A DNA stretch of 64,000 nt from Taishania sp. (GTDB lineage: Bacteria; Bacteroidota; Bacteroidia; Flavobacteriales_D; Crocinitomicaceae). Under the pieces are notes generated by a model. It was given only the letters and a program-made list of their open reading frames with translations, was not told where the DNA came from and searched no databases. Below are positions 36,312 to 44,007 of the stretch, piece after piece (position 1 is the first letter of the stretch; each line of letters opens with the position of its first letter). The stretch lies in assembly GCA_030150045.1 (NCBI GenBank), contig JASLGM010000020.1, positions 1-64,000 on the forward strand, in the 5' to 3' direction. Made by a program: the position numbers and the translations under genes.

Positions 36312-38047
36312 TTAGTATTCTACATCTAAGCCGAAAACCTCTTTCAACTTAGCTAAATAAGGATATTTTGTAAGTAGGTATTTGTAGCGATCGTTTCCGT
36401 TCAAATTACGCACATCAATGCCTGTTTCAACGGTAATCACTTTTAATTCAAGACTGATATCATAATTTTTGAGGGAACTTCTCAGGTAAGTAATGATGTC
36501 ATCGATGACCACTTTAATCAGGGCAACTTGCACGTCATTATCGACTTCTAGCACAAATTCTGTATCATTGGTAACAATGGGATCGCGCTTAATCAGGGCA
36601 TTATACACCGTTTCCTTTCCGAGTGATTTCATTTGGTGCGCTACCCTTCTCCAGTGCATTTTCATGTCATCTGTAGAAAACGATTCGCGTGGCATGTTGT
36701 CATAATTGATAGACGTTGCCGCTTCATCACCTTCTTTAGGTGGTGCCATCATCTTTTTTATGGACAAATTACTGGTTTGCACTTTCCCGCTTGGTGTAAC
36801 GAGCGTTTTGGGCTCTGGTTTCTCCATAAACTTTTGCGAAAAAGAAGGCGCAGGTGTTTTGGGTGCTACCGGCGTATTTACCTGATCGCGTAAAGATTGA
36901 TTGGGAAAGGGAATGATGACAACTGGATCAGTTAGGCATTTTTTTTTTCAGCCTCACTTTTCAGTGAACACAATTGCATAAGCGCCATTTCCACCAAGAG
37001 TCGTTGGTTTTTCGCACTTTTATAGTCCACGTCTGTTTTTGATAAAATCATCAAGGCACGAAGGATTAAAGGCGATTCAACTTCTTTGGCTTGTTGAACG
37101 TATCGTTGCTCTGTCATCTCACCAACTTCTAATAAAGAAGCGGTGCGAACGTCTTTGCATACCAACAAATTTCGAAAATGTGCGGCCAAACCTACAATAA
37201 AATTGTGTCCATCGAAGCCTTTCTCCATAATGTCATTGTACAACATTAAGGTACTTGGGATATCTTCTTTTTTGGCGTAATCAACGATGTGGAAATAATA
37301 GTCGTAATCCAACACATTTAGGTTTTCTACAACGTGTTGGTAAGTAATGTTATTCCCAGCAAATGTAACAATCTGATCGAATATTGAAAGGGCATCACGT
37401 AAGGCTCCGTCCGCTTTTTGTGCGATAAGATGCAAGGCTTCTGGATCTGCTGTAATGGATTCTTTTACTGCAATGTTCGCCAAATGATCTGCAATATCTT
37501 TGATTTTAATTCGGTTAAAATCGAAGATTTGACAACGGGATAAAATCGTTGGAATGATCTTGTGTTTTTCCGTTGTTGCTAGGATAAAAATGGCGTGTCT
37601 TGGGGGCTCTTCTAAAGTCTTTAGAAAGGCATTAAATGCTGCATTTGACAACATGTGAACCTCGTCAATGATATACACTTTATGTGTTCCTAACTGTGGT
37701 GCAATGCGCACTTGGTCAATCAGGCTTCGGATATCGTCAACGGAGTTATTGGAAGCGGCATCGAGTTCGTACACATTCAGAGATGCACCTTCGTTAAAAG
37801 ATTTACACGATTCGCATTCTTCGCATGCTTCTACCGCTTCAGTGCGGTTAAAACAGTTGATGGTCTTTGCTAAAATACGAGCTGTAGTGGTTTTCCCGAC
37901 ACCACGCGAACCACAAAAAAGAAAGGCTTGCGCCAAATGATCATTTTTTATAGCATTACGCAATGTAGAAGTAATGGACTTCTGTCCAACAACCGAATCA
38001 AAAGTCTGCGGTCTATACTTACGGGCTGAAACTACAAATTCACTCAT
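36312..38047 (-). CDS. dnaX: DNA polymerase III gamma/tau subunit, split across two frames at an A10 run
   Basis: The clamp-loader ATPase. Zero-frame reading from the ATG at 38047 gives 371 residues with Walker A GSRGVGKTT (46-54), a four-Cys zinc motif (NCFNRTEAVEACEECESC), IIDEVH and the sensor region, stopping at 36932: a gamma-like product. The tau C-terminal domain (frame from 36938 to 36312, PRESFSTDDMKMHWRRVAHQMK ...) lies in the -1 frame and has no start of its own. The frames meet at ten A residues (36939-36948). With one extra A, or a -1 ribosomal slip, the product is about 578 residues, the usual tau length. The coordinates cover the fused gene. The -7 box TATATTTG (38055-38062) ends 7 nt before the ATG. 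Confidence 0.88.
36920..36948 (-). promoter_or_regulatory. Candidate frameshift/slippage signal in dnaX
   Basis: On the minus strand the codons GAA AAA AAA AAT precede GCC TAA. The A10 run allows tandem Lys-tRNA slippage or polymerase slippage. Five nt downstream lies a small hairpin AACTG-ATC-CAGTT, extendable by a T-G pair, and GTGAGG lies just upstream and could act like a Shine-Dalgarno stimulator. One added A (or two lost) gives tau; one lost A gives another early stop (ATG CCT AAC TGA). Confidence 0.6.
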
Positions 38048-38054
38048 ATTACTA

Positions 38055-38062
38055 CAAATATA
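38055..38062 (-). promoter_or_regulatory. -7 box in front of dnaX
   Basis: TATATTTG on the minus strand, 7 nt before the dnaX ATG. Confidence 0.45.
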
Positions 38063-38092
38063 ACGGAATTATTTATGCTTTCCTTTCAAAAC

Positions 38093-38130
38093 AAAAAAAA
38101 TCCTCCATCACAAAAAAGATGGAGGATTTT
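38093..38130. terminator. Terminator of the cyclophilin gene
   Basis: AAAATCCTCCATC / GATGGAGGATTTT around an A-rich loop, with A/T tails on both sides. It lies just after the cyclophilin stop on the minus strand and could work in both directions. Confidence 0.8.
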
Positions 38131-38137
38131 AGAATAT

Positions 38138-38590
38138 TTAGTCAATCACTTCAATCGTGAAAATCTTATCTCCTTGGTGGATTGCATCGATGATGTCAAG
38201 TCCTTCAACAACTTTACCAAAACAAGTGTGGTTACGATCTAAGTGTGCCGTATTGTTTCTAGAATGACAAACAAAGAACTGAGACCCACCTGTGTTACGT
38301 CCAGCATGTGCCATAGACAACACTCCTTTATCGTGGTATTGGTTCTCGCCGTCCAATTCACAGTCAATGTGGTGACCTGGACCACCTGTTCCTGGCATTC
38401 CTTTCGCTCCTTCTCTTGAGTTAGGACATCCTCCTTGAATTACAAAATCAGGAATAACGCGGTGAAATGTTAATCCATCGTAAAATCCTTCTTTTGCTAA
38501 TTTCACAAAGTTAGCTACAGTTTTAGGAGCATCGTTGGTGAAAAATTCCACTTTCATGTCTCCTTTAACAGTTTTAATGATTGCTTGCAT
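38138..38590 (-). CDS. Cyclophilin-type peptidyl-prolyl cis-trans isomerase
   Basis: A 150-residue single-domain cytoplasmic cyclophilin that speeds proline isomerisation during folding. Visible active-site motifs are FHRVIPDFVIQGG (catalytic Arg about 44), GVLSMAHAGRNTGGSQFFV (about 90-107) and CFGKVVEGLDIIDAI. There is no signal peptide. A TATTTTTG box at 38608-38615 gives a leader of about 17 nt, and the gene ends in a strong terminator, so it is a separate transcription unit upstream of dnaX. Confidence 0.95.
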   Translation of the reverse strand: MQAIIKTVKGDMKVEFFTNDAPKTVANFVKLAKEGFYDGLTFHRVIPDFVIQGGCPNSREGAKGMPGTGGPGHHIDCELDGENQYHDKGVLSMAHAGRNTGGSQFFVCHSRNNTAHLDRNHTCFGKVVEGLDIIDAIHQGDKIFTIEVID

Positions 38591-38685
38591 GTCAATAATA
38601 TTTTTTACAAAAATAAGGAATATTTATCCGTTAGCACTGCCATAATCGCTGTTTAATTCTGCTTTCGCATTCAAGGAATTCTTTT

Positions 38686-38693
38686 TACTTTTA
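38686..38693 (+). promoter_or_regulatory. -7 box directly in front of bshC
   Basis: TACTTTTA (TAnnTTTA) ends 4 nt before the bshC ATG. Confidence 0.4.
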
Positions 38694-38697
38694 CCTT

Positions 38698-40278
38698 ATG
38701 CAATTTTCGACGATAAATAGAGGAGAAATTCCTTTTTTCAATACACATCAAGTAGCTTTTTGCTACCAACCGGAACAGTTTAAGGCATATATTAACCGTT
38801 CATTTTCCTTAGTGAATTTGAACGAACAAGCCAATGAGAAAGCACTTTCTTTTTCAATCGAAAAGCGAAAAAGTCTTGTGGCCGCATTGCGTAAACAAAA
38901 TCCAAATGCTACAAAAGCAAGTTTAACAAACATAAATGCTTTACTGCAAGACAATTGTTTTACCATCACCACTGGTCATCAATTAGTAAACTTCACTGGA
39001 CCGTTGTATTTTATCTTAAAGATTCTTCATACTATAAAATTAACGGAAGAACTAAATGCTCAATTTACCGATAAGCATTTTGTACCGGTTTATTGGATGG
39101 CTACAGAAGACCATGATTATGAAGAAATAAAAGCCATGCATCTGTTTAACCAAACGCTGTCATGGGAAACACAGCAATCTGGAGCAGTTGGCCGCTTCAA
39201 CATGGAGGGTTACGAATTGATCGTTGAACAATTGAAGAATTTGTATGCGAATCATCCAGAAAGTGAAATTCATTCCTTGCTTTCGAATCCGTTCACAGCA
39301 GATTACGCAAGTTATTTCAGAATGCTTGTTCAACAATTATTCATCGATTTTGGTTTAGTAATTATCGATGGAGATGATCATGCTTTGAAGTCGACGTTTG
39401 CTCCAATCATGATAAAAGAAATTCGGGAACAAATCGCTTACACTGCCATTCAACAAACAAATGAGCAATTAGAAAAAGAAGGCATCAAGATTCAAGTCAA
39501 CCCAAGGGAAATCAATTTATTTTACATAGGAAACGGACAACGCGAACGTCTGATTCTAGAAAATGGGCGCATAGACATTCCAAATAAAGGTAATTATTCG
39601 ATGGACGAAATCTGTGCTGATTTAGAAAAAAATCCGACCGATTATTCGCCTAACGTTGTATTACGTCCAGTTTATCAAGAACTCATTTTACCAAATATTT
39701 GTTATGTAGGCGGAAGTGGAGAAATCAATTACTGGTTACAATTAAAAGCCATGTTCGAGGCCTTTACTCTTCCTTTTCCGATTCTACAAACTCGTATTTC
39801 AGCAGTATTTATCGATAAAGGAACACAAAAGAAATTGAGTCAATTGGAAATGGAATGGACCAATTTACTTCCCGAAAGCCATTTGATTCACCGTTTTTTC
39901 ATTGAGAAAAATCCAGAAAACATTCTTGATTTCACATCTTTAGACGAAGCGGCAAACGCTCTAAAACTCCTTATTGAGCAAGAGGTAGTATCCGTAGATG
40001 CTAACATGCAAAAGTTTGTGGATGCAGAAAATACAAAATTGCAAAAGCAAGTCGATCAAATAAAGGATAAATTATTCAAGATGAATAAGTCAAAACATGA
40101 AACGGCCTTAAAAAGTATTGATCAAATGCGTGAAAAACTATTTCCTGGAAATGGTCTTCAGGAAAGAAAATGGAATCTTTTTCACTTTTTACCAGATGGA
40201 AATTACCGCTCCTTTTTAATGGATTTGAAAACAGAAATGCAAATTAGCAATCCAGATTTATTGGTTATTGAAGAGTGA
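38698..40278 (+). CDS. bshC: Bacillithiol biosynthesis cysteine-adding enzyme BshC
   Basis: Adds Cys to glucosaminyl-malate to finish bacillithiol, the low-molecular-weight thiol of many Firmicutes and Bacteroidota. The 526-residue length is normal. Family features are TGHQLVNFTGPLYFILKILHTI (about 98-118), VYWMATEDHDYEEI (about 138-151), VLRPVYQELILPNICYVGGSGEINYW (about 321-346) and a C-terminal coiled-coil ending ERKWNLFHFLPDGN. The bshA and bshB partners are not in the window. Start supported by the -7 box 4 nt upstream. Confidence 0.95.
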   Translation: MQFSTINRGEIPFFNTHQVAFCYQPEQFKAYINRSFSLVNLNEQANEKALSFSIEKRKSLVAALRKQNPNATKASLTNINALLQDNCFTITTGHQLVNFTGPLYFILKILHTIKLTEELNAQFTDKHFVPVYWMATEDHDYEEIKAMHLFNQTLSWETQQSGAVGRFNMEGYELIVEQLKNLYANHPESEIHSLLSNPFTADYASYFRMLVQQLFIDFGLVIIDGDDHALKSTFAPIMIKEIREQIAYTAIQQTNEQLEKEGIKIQVNPREINLFYIGNGQRERLILENGRIDIPNKGNYSMDEICADLEKNPTDYSPNVVLRPVYQELILPNICYVGGSGEINYWLQLKAMFEAFTLPFPILQTRISAVFIDKGTQKKLSQLEMEWTNLLPESHLIHRFFIEKNPENILDFTSLDEAANALKLLIEQEVVSVDANMQKFVDAENTKLQKQVDQIKDKLFKMNKSKHETALKSIDQMREKLFPGNGLQERKWNLFHFLPDGNYRSFLMDLKTEMQISNPDLLVIEE

Positions 40279-40325
40279 TTTTCACTTTTTCAACAATAAG
40301 CGACAGCAAATCCCGTTTCATTATC

Positions 40326-40333
40326 TATTTTTA
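40326..40333 (+). promoter_or_regulatory. -7 box in front of the first TonB-dependent receptor
   Basis: TATTTTTA ends 5 nt before the ATG at 40339. Confidence 0.4.
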
Positions 40334-40338
40334 CTGCG

Positions 40339-42993
40339 ATGTTTAAATATCTATCTCTATTATTATGTTTACTAACTTACCCCGTATTTGGCCAAAATGT
40401 CACATACAAAGGGCGTGTTATTGACATCAAACAGGCAGGACTTTCAGATATTGAAATTCGAATTCCAAGTAAAGATACTGTTTTCTATACAAACAAAAAC
40501 GGAGATTATTCGATTGAAGCGCAAGCAAAAGACACGTTTACGATTGTCTATTTTGCGGATAGATACACCCCCATTCAAAAACAATTTGTTGACGGTTCTA
40601 AATATAACAACCAACGTTTTTTAAATGCCATTCAATTTAAAATAGAAAGCATTTCAGGCGTGGAAGTAATTCGCCAGGCAGAAAAACCGTTTGAACTTGA
40701 CAAACTAGAAATTAGAGACTGGCAGGTATTGCCTATTCAAAATATTGAACAAGCTTTGGTTTTTACCACAGCAGCGCGCTCCTCAAATGAATTAACATCG
40801 AATTACAATGTTCGTGGTGGAAACTACGATGAAAACCTTATTTACGTAAATGGTTTCCAAATTTACCGTCCTTTTCTAACACGTGCTGGACAACAAGAAG
40901 GTATGAGTTTTATCAACTCTTCTTTGGTCGAATCGCTGAGCTTTTCAGCAGGAGGTTTTGATGCACATTATGGTGATAAATTAAGTTCCGTTTTGGACAT
41001 CAATTACCGTAAACCGGAACCTTTTAGAGCCTCTATTATGGCATCACTTCTTGGTGCGGAAGCACACATTGAACAACAACTCGGTCGCAGAAAACGTTTC
41101 AACTACATGGCTGCAGGTCGATTTCGCTCTAATGGTTATTTTCTAAATTCTTTACCGGTAAAAGGCGCTTACAACCCCGTTTTTGGCGATGTACAAGCGC
41201 TGACCAATTATGCCATGAATGAAAACTGGACATGGTCTACTCTTTTCCATTATTCGGATAATACCTATAATTTTGTTCCGCAAAGCCAGAAAACAGATTT
41301 CGGAGTTTTTAATGAAGCCTACCAATTTAATGTTTACTTCGAAGGACAAGAAAAATCCAGGTTTCAAACCTTGATGGGAGCAACAAAATTCTCCTACGTT
41401 TCCAATCAAGCGAAAACAAAAATGGATTTTTACGCCAGTTATTTCCATTCCGACGAAAGAGAAACCTTTGATGTACTTGGAGAATACTACATCAATCAAT
41501 TGGAAACGAACCCAGCCAAGGAAACCTATGGAGACTCTATTGATGTTTTAGGAATTGGAGGATATTTAGATCACGGCCGTAATCGCTTAAAAGCATCTGT
41601 TGCCAATTTTTACCATACAGGATCTTACGATTTGTACCACGGTCAAATGAAAAACAATCCCAATAAATTCATACAACAAGATTTACTTTGGGGCATGAAT
41701 GCCGAATTTAGTCACTTCAAAGACAAATTAAGCGAATGGAAATACATTGATTCTGCAGGTTACAACTTGCCACAAAACCCTTCAAAAGTAGAATTATCTG
41801 AAGTTGTTAAGGGGAATGCCCTGCTCAACAACCAACGGTTTACAGGTCACGTACAATATCGGGCGACTTTTACCGCACACAAACGCAATTACATTGTAAG
41901 TAAATCGTATAAATACAAAGATCAAAACAAAGAAAAACACAAAATAGTATTAACAGACACTTTACCCACATCAACCGATAAATGGGCGATAAATTTTGGT
42001 ACACGTGTTGGCTACACAACCATAAATAACGAACTTTTTGTTACTCCACGTCTTTCCCTTACTTATTACCCAAGAACGTATGTTATCAAAGATTCTAGCA
42101 TTGTAAAACGTACTTCAAGCCTTCGTTTCGCAACAGGCTTATACTACCAACCTCCCATGTACAGAGAGATGCGTACTTTTGCAGGCGAGATCAATCCCAA
42201 TGTGCGCTCCCAAAAATCGTTGCATGTCATCTTAGGTTATGATGCGTTTTTCTACATGTTGGCCCGTAACAACCCTTTTAAATTTACGGCAGAAGTATTC
42301 TTCAAACACTTGTGGGATGTCAATCCGTACCAAGTGATCAACGTAAGAACACGTTATTATGCAGAAAACAATGCCGTTGCGTATGCCACAGGAATCGACT
42401 TGAACCTAAATGGGGAATTCATCAAAGGCATCACTTCTTACTTTAAATTGGGGTTGATGAAAACCATGGAAGATCTTAAAAACGATCATTATACGGAGTA
42501 CTTCAATTCCGATGGTGACAAGATCATTTTTGGTTACACGCCAAATCAAACCGTGGTGGATTCCAACGTTGTACACCCAGGATACATTCCTCGACCGACG
42601 GATCAAATTTTGACTTTAGGGATGCTGGTACAAGACCAAATGCCTGGATTCGAGGCGCTTTCTTTGCAAGTAGGTTTGAATTTTGGAACCGGATTACCGT
42701 ACGGACCTCCAGGAGCTGACCGCTACAAAGATACCCTGCGTATGCGGTCGTATTTCCGCGTCGACGTGGGAACATCCTACGATTTCATGTACAAAAAACG
42801 AAAGGTTCAAAAGGACAATTTCTGGAACAATAAAATCAAAAGTGCCATTTTATCCTTTGAAGTTTACAACTTATTAGGCATCAACAATGAGATGAGTAAA
42901 CAATGGATTCAAGACGTGAACGGCAATCAGTTTTCCATTCCGAATCACTTGACACAACGTCGTTTCAACTTAAAATTAATCCTCCGTTTTTAG
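40339..42993 (+). CDS. TonB-dependent outer-membrane receptor (orphan)
   Basis: An 884-residue outer-membrane transporter: signal peptide MFKYLSLLLCLLTYPVFG, a carboxypeptidase-regulatory-like domain (NVTYKGRVIDIKQAGLSDIEI; about 20-95), a plug domain with NYNVRGGNYDENLIYVNGFQIYRP (about 157-180) and SSVLDI, and then a large barrel ending RRFNLKLILRF with the C-terminal aromatic Phe. No SusD, DUF4249 or biosynthetic gene is adjacent, so the substrate (siderophore, vitamin or glycan) cannot be told. The module B repeat begins about 5 nt after its stop. Confidence 0.9.
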   Translation: MFKYLSLLLCLLTYPVFGQNVTYKGRVIDIKQAGLSDIEIRIPSKDTVFYTNKNGDYSIEAQAKDTFTIVYFADRYTPIQKQFVDGSKYNNQRFLNAIQFKIESISGVEVIRQAEKPFELDKLEIRDWQVLPIQNIEQALVFTTAARSSNELTSNYNVRGGNYDENLIYVNGFQIYRPFLTRAGQQEGMSFINSSLVESLSFSAGGFDAHYGDKLSSVLDINYRKPEPFRASIMASLLGAEAHIEQQLGRRKRFNYMAAGRFRSNGYFLNSLPVKGAYNPVFGDVQALTNYAMNENWTWSTLFHYSDNTYNFVPQSQKTDFGVFNEAYQFNVYFEGQEKSRFQTLMGATKFSYVSNQAKTKMDFYASYFHSDERETFDVLGEYYINQLETNPAKETYGDSIDVLGIGGYLDHGRNRLKASVANFYHTGSYDLYHGQMKNNPNKFIQQDLLWGMNAEFSHFKDKLSEWKYIDSAGYNLPQNPSKVELSEVVKGNALLNNQRFTGHVQYRATFTAHKRNYIVSKSYKYKDQNKEKHKIVLTDTLPTSTDKWAINFGTRVGYTTINNELFVTPRLSLTYYPRTYVIKDSSIVKRTSSLRFATGLYYQPPMYREMRTFAGEINPNVRSQKSLHVILGYDAFFYMLARNNPFKFTAEVFFKHLWDVNPYQVINVRTRYYAENNAVAYATGIDLNLNGEFIKGITSYFKLGLMKTMEDLKNDHYTEYFNSDGDKIIFGYTPNQTVVDSNVVHPGYIPRPTDQILTLGMLVQDQMPGFEALSLQVGLNFGTGLPYGPPGADRYKDTLRMRSYFRVDVGTSYDFMYKKRKVQKDNFWNNKIKSAILSFEVYNLLGINNEMSKQWIQDVNGNQFSIPNHLTQRRFNLKLILRF

Positions 42994-42997
42994 TTTT

Positions 42998-43150
42998 TAT
43001 GGCTGCCTTAACGGTCTACGCGTTTTAGTAAAAGGTCGTAAAAAGGGTTCACCAGCTTTTTTTAACGTGCTTCCTTTGGTCGCAGTAAAAAATGCGCGTT
43101 CACACCTTTCTTCTTCCCTTTAGCTGTCACGCTCTGCCCGGGCAGAAGAT
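42998..43150 (-). repeat. Module B repeat, copy 4
   Basis: On the minus strand the ends CTGCC (43141-43145) / GGCAG (43003-43007) pair. The inner stem is GC-A-TTTTTTA-C against GTTAAAAAAAGC (one mismatch, one bulge) around the conserved TGCGACCAAAGGAAGCAC loop. Its stem bases are quite unlike the GC-rich stems of other copies. Confidence 0.82.
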
Positions 43151-43192
43151 CTGTTTTCAGTACCTTAAACCACCAAATATTGAAATGCGAAC

Positions 43193-43284
43193 TCGCGCTA
43201 AGGATAGGAGCGGCATCTCCTTCCCAAAGCTTTGGGGAGGAATACAGCGGATAGCCTGACCCCATTTTTCTTGGGGAAGCGCCC
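43193..43284 (-). repeat. Module A repeat, copy 4
   Basis: Minus strand; closing stem GCGCT/AGCGC (43278-43282 with 43195-43199), a CCCC/GGGG hairpin, the conserved GGGTCAGGCTATCCGCTGTA segment, and the palindromic hairpin CTCCCCAAAGCTTTGGGG. It lies just upstream (minus strand) of module B copy 4, between convergent genes. Confidence 0.8.
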
Positions 43285-43385
43285 AAAAAAAGAACACTTT
43301 TTAGATGAAAAACAATGTATAGAACTGTCCTTCCTTCGCTAATTAAAGGAAAGTTTAGAACAAATAAATAAGAATAAAAAGGAAA

Positions 43386-44003
43386 TTATTTCATCCATGC
43401 TTTTAACTCCTTTTGAAAGGAATCTGCGGCTTTCTGAATGCTTTTCGCATCGTTTTCTATGCGAGGTAAATGCCATTTATGTTGCACACCCGTCATTGCT
43501 GTAATTATTTTTTCTTGAGCCTGTTGCTCCTTCCCGTTGTAGATGATCCCCAACACATTGAAGCCCAACCACTGCAAATTTTGACAATTCATCACAACCT
43601 GATTCAGGGTTTCGGTATTGCTTTCGCAGACCAACAACACGTCCACCTCCATGGGATGAATGGCATCCAAAAGAGTCGTTCCGGTGGCATCAAGTGGAGT
43701 GAAAATACCGCTCATACCTTCAATTACCAAGGGATTTACATTTGGCACTTTGAACGGTACTTTTAATTTTTTGTTTTCTTTCTCGATCCATTCAGCAGCA
43801 TTTCCGTTTTCGGTTGTCGAAAAAACAGATTCAAAAACACGGCTTTGGGTATGCGTACGAATAAAGTCAGTATCTAAAGAAGAGCCACAATGGATGGGTT
43901 TCCAATACGTGGCTCCTAATGCTTGCGCAACAACAGCACTCACAACGGTTTTCCCAACTCCGGCATGCGTTCCAAGAACGAATAATTTTTGTGTTGTTGC
44001 CAT
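43386..44003 (-). CDS. bioD: Dethiobiotin synthetase (BioD)
   Basis: ATP-dependent carboxylation of 7,8-diaminopelargonate to dethiobiotin, the next-to-last step of biotin synthesis. The 205-residue length is slightly short but complete: P-loop GTHAGVGKT (about 11-19), WKPIHCG (about 34-40; KPIQTG is commoner), an EGMSG motif (about 94-98) in place of EGAGG, and LGIIYNG. Active-site variation is notable but the fold signals are clear. The start is 5 nt after the pheT stop, so it is read with pheT. No other biotin gene lies here. Confidence 0.85.
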   Translation of the reverse strand: MATTQKLFVLGTHAGVGKTVVSAVVAQALGATYWKPIHCGSSLDTDFIRTHTQSRVFESVFSTTENGNAAEWIEKENKKLKVPFKVPNVNPLVIEGMSGIFTPLDATGTTLLDAIHPMEVDVLLVCESNTETLNQVVMNCQNLQWLGFNVLGIIYNGKEQQAQEKIITAMTGVQHKWHLPRIENDAKSIQKAADSFQKELKAWMK

Positions 44004-44007
44004 TTTA

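Noticed and set aside
35988..36329. An open frame of 113 codons on the plus strand next to dnaX
   Set aside because: It lies entirely inside module A and B repeats; the protein is low-complexity and changes with every copy. The similar frame at 43062-43286 is a repeat artefact too.
36312..36827. Separate gene for the tau C-terminal domain starting with the ATG at 36827
   Set aside because: The same frame stays open upstream to the A10 run (37 codons) with no promoter or ribosome site, and the domain is normally part of DnaX.
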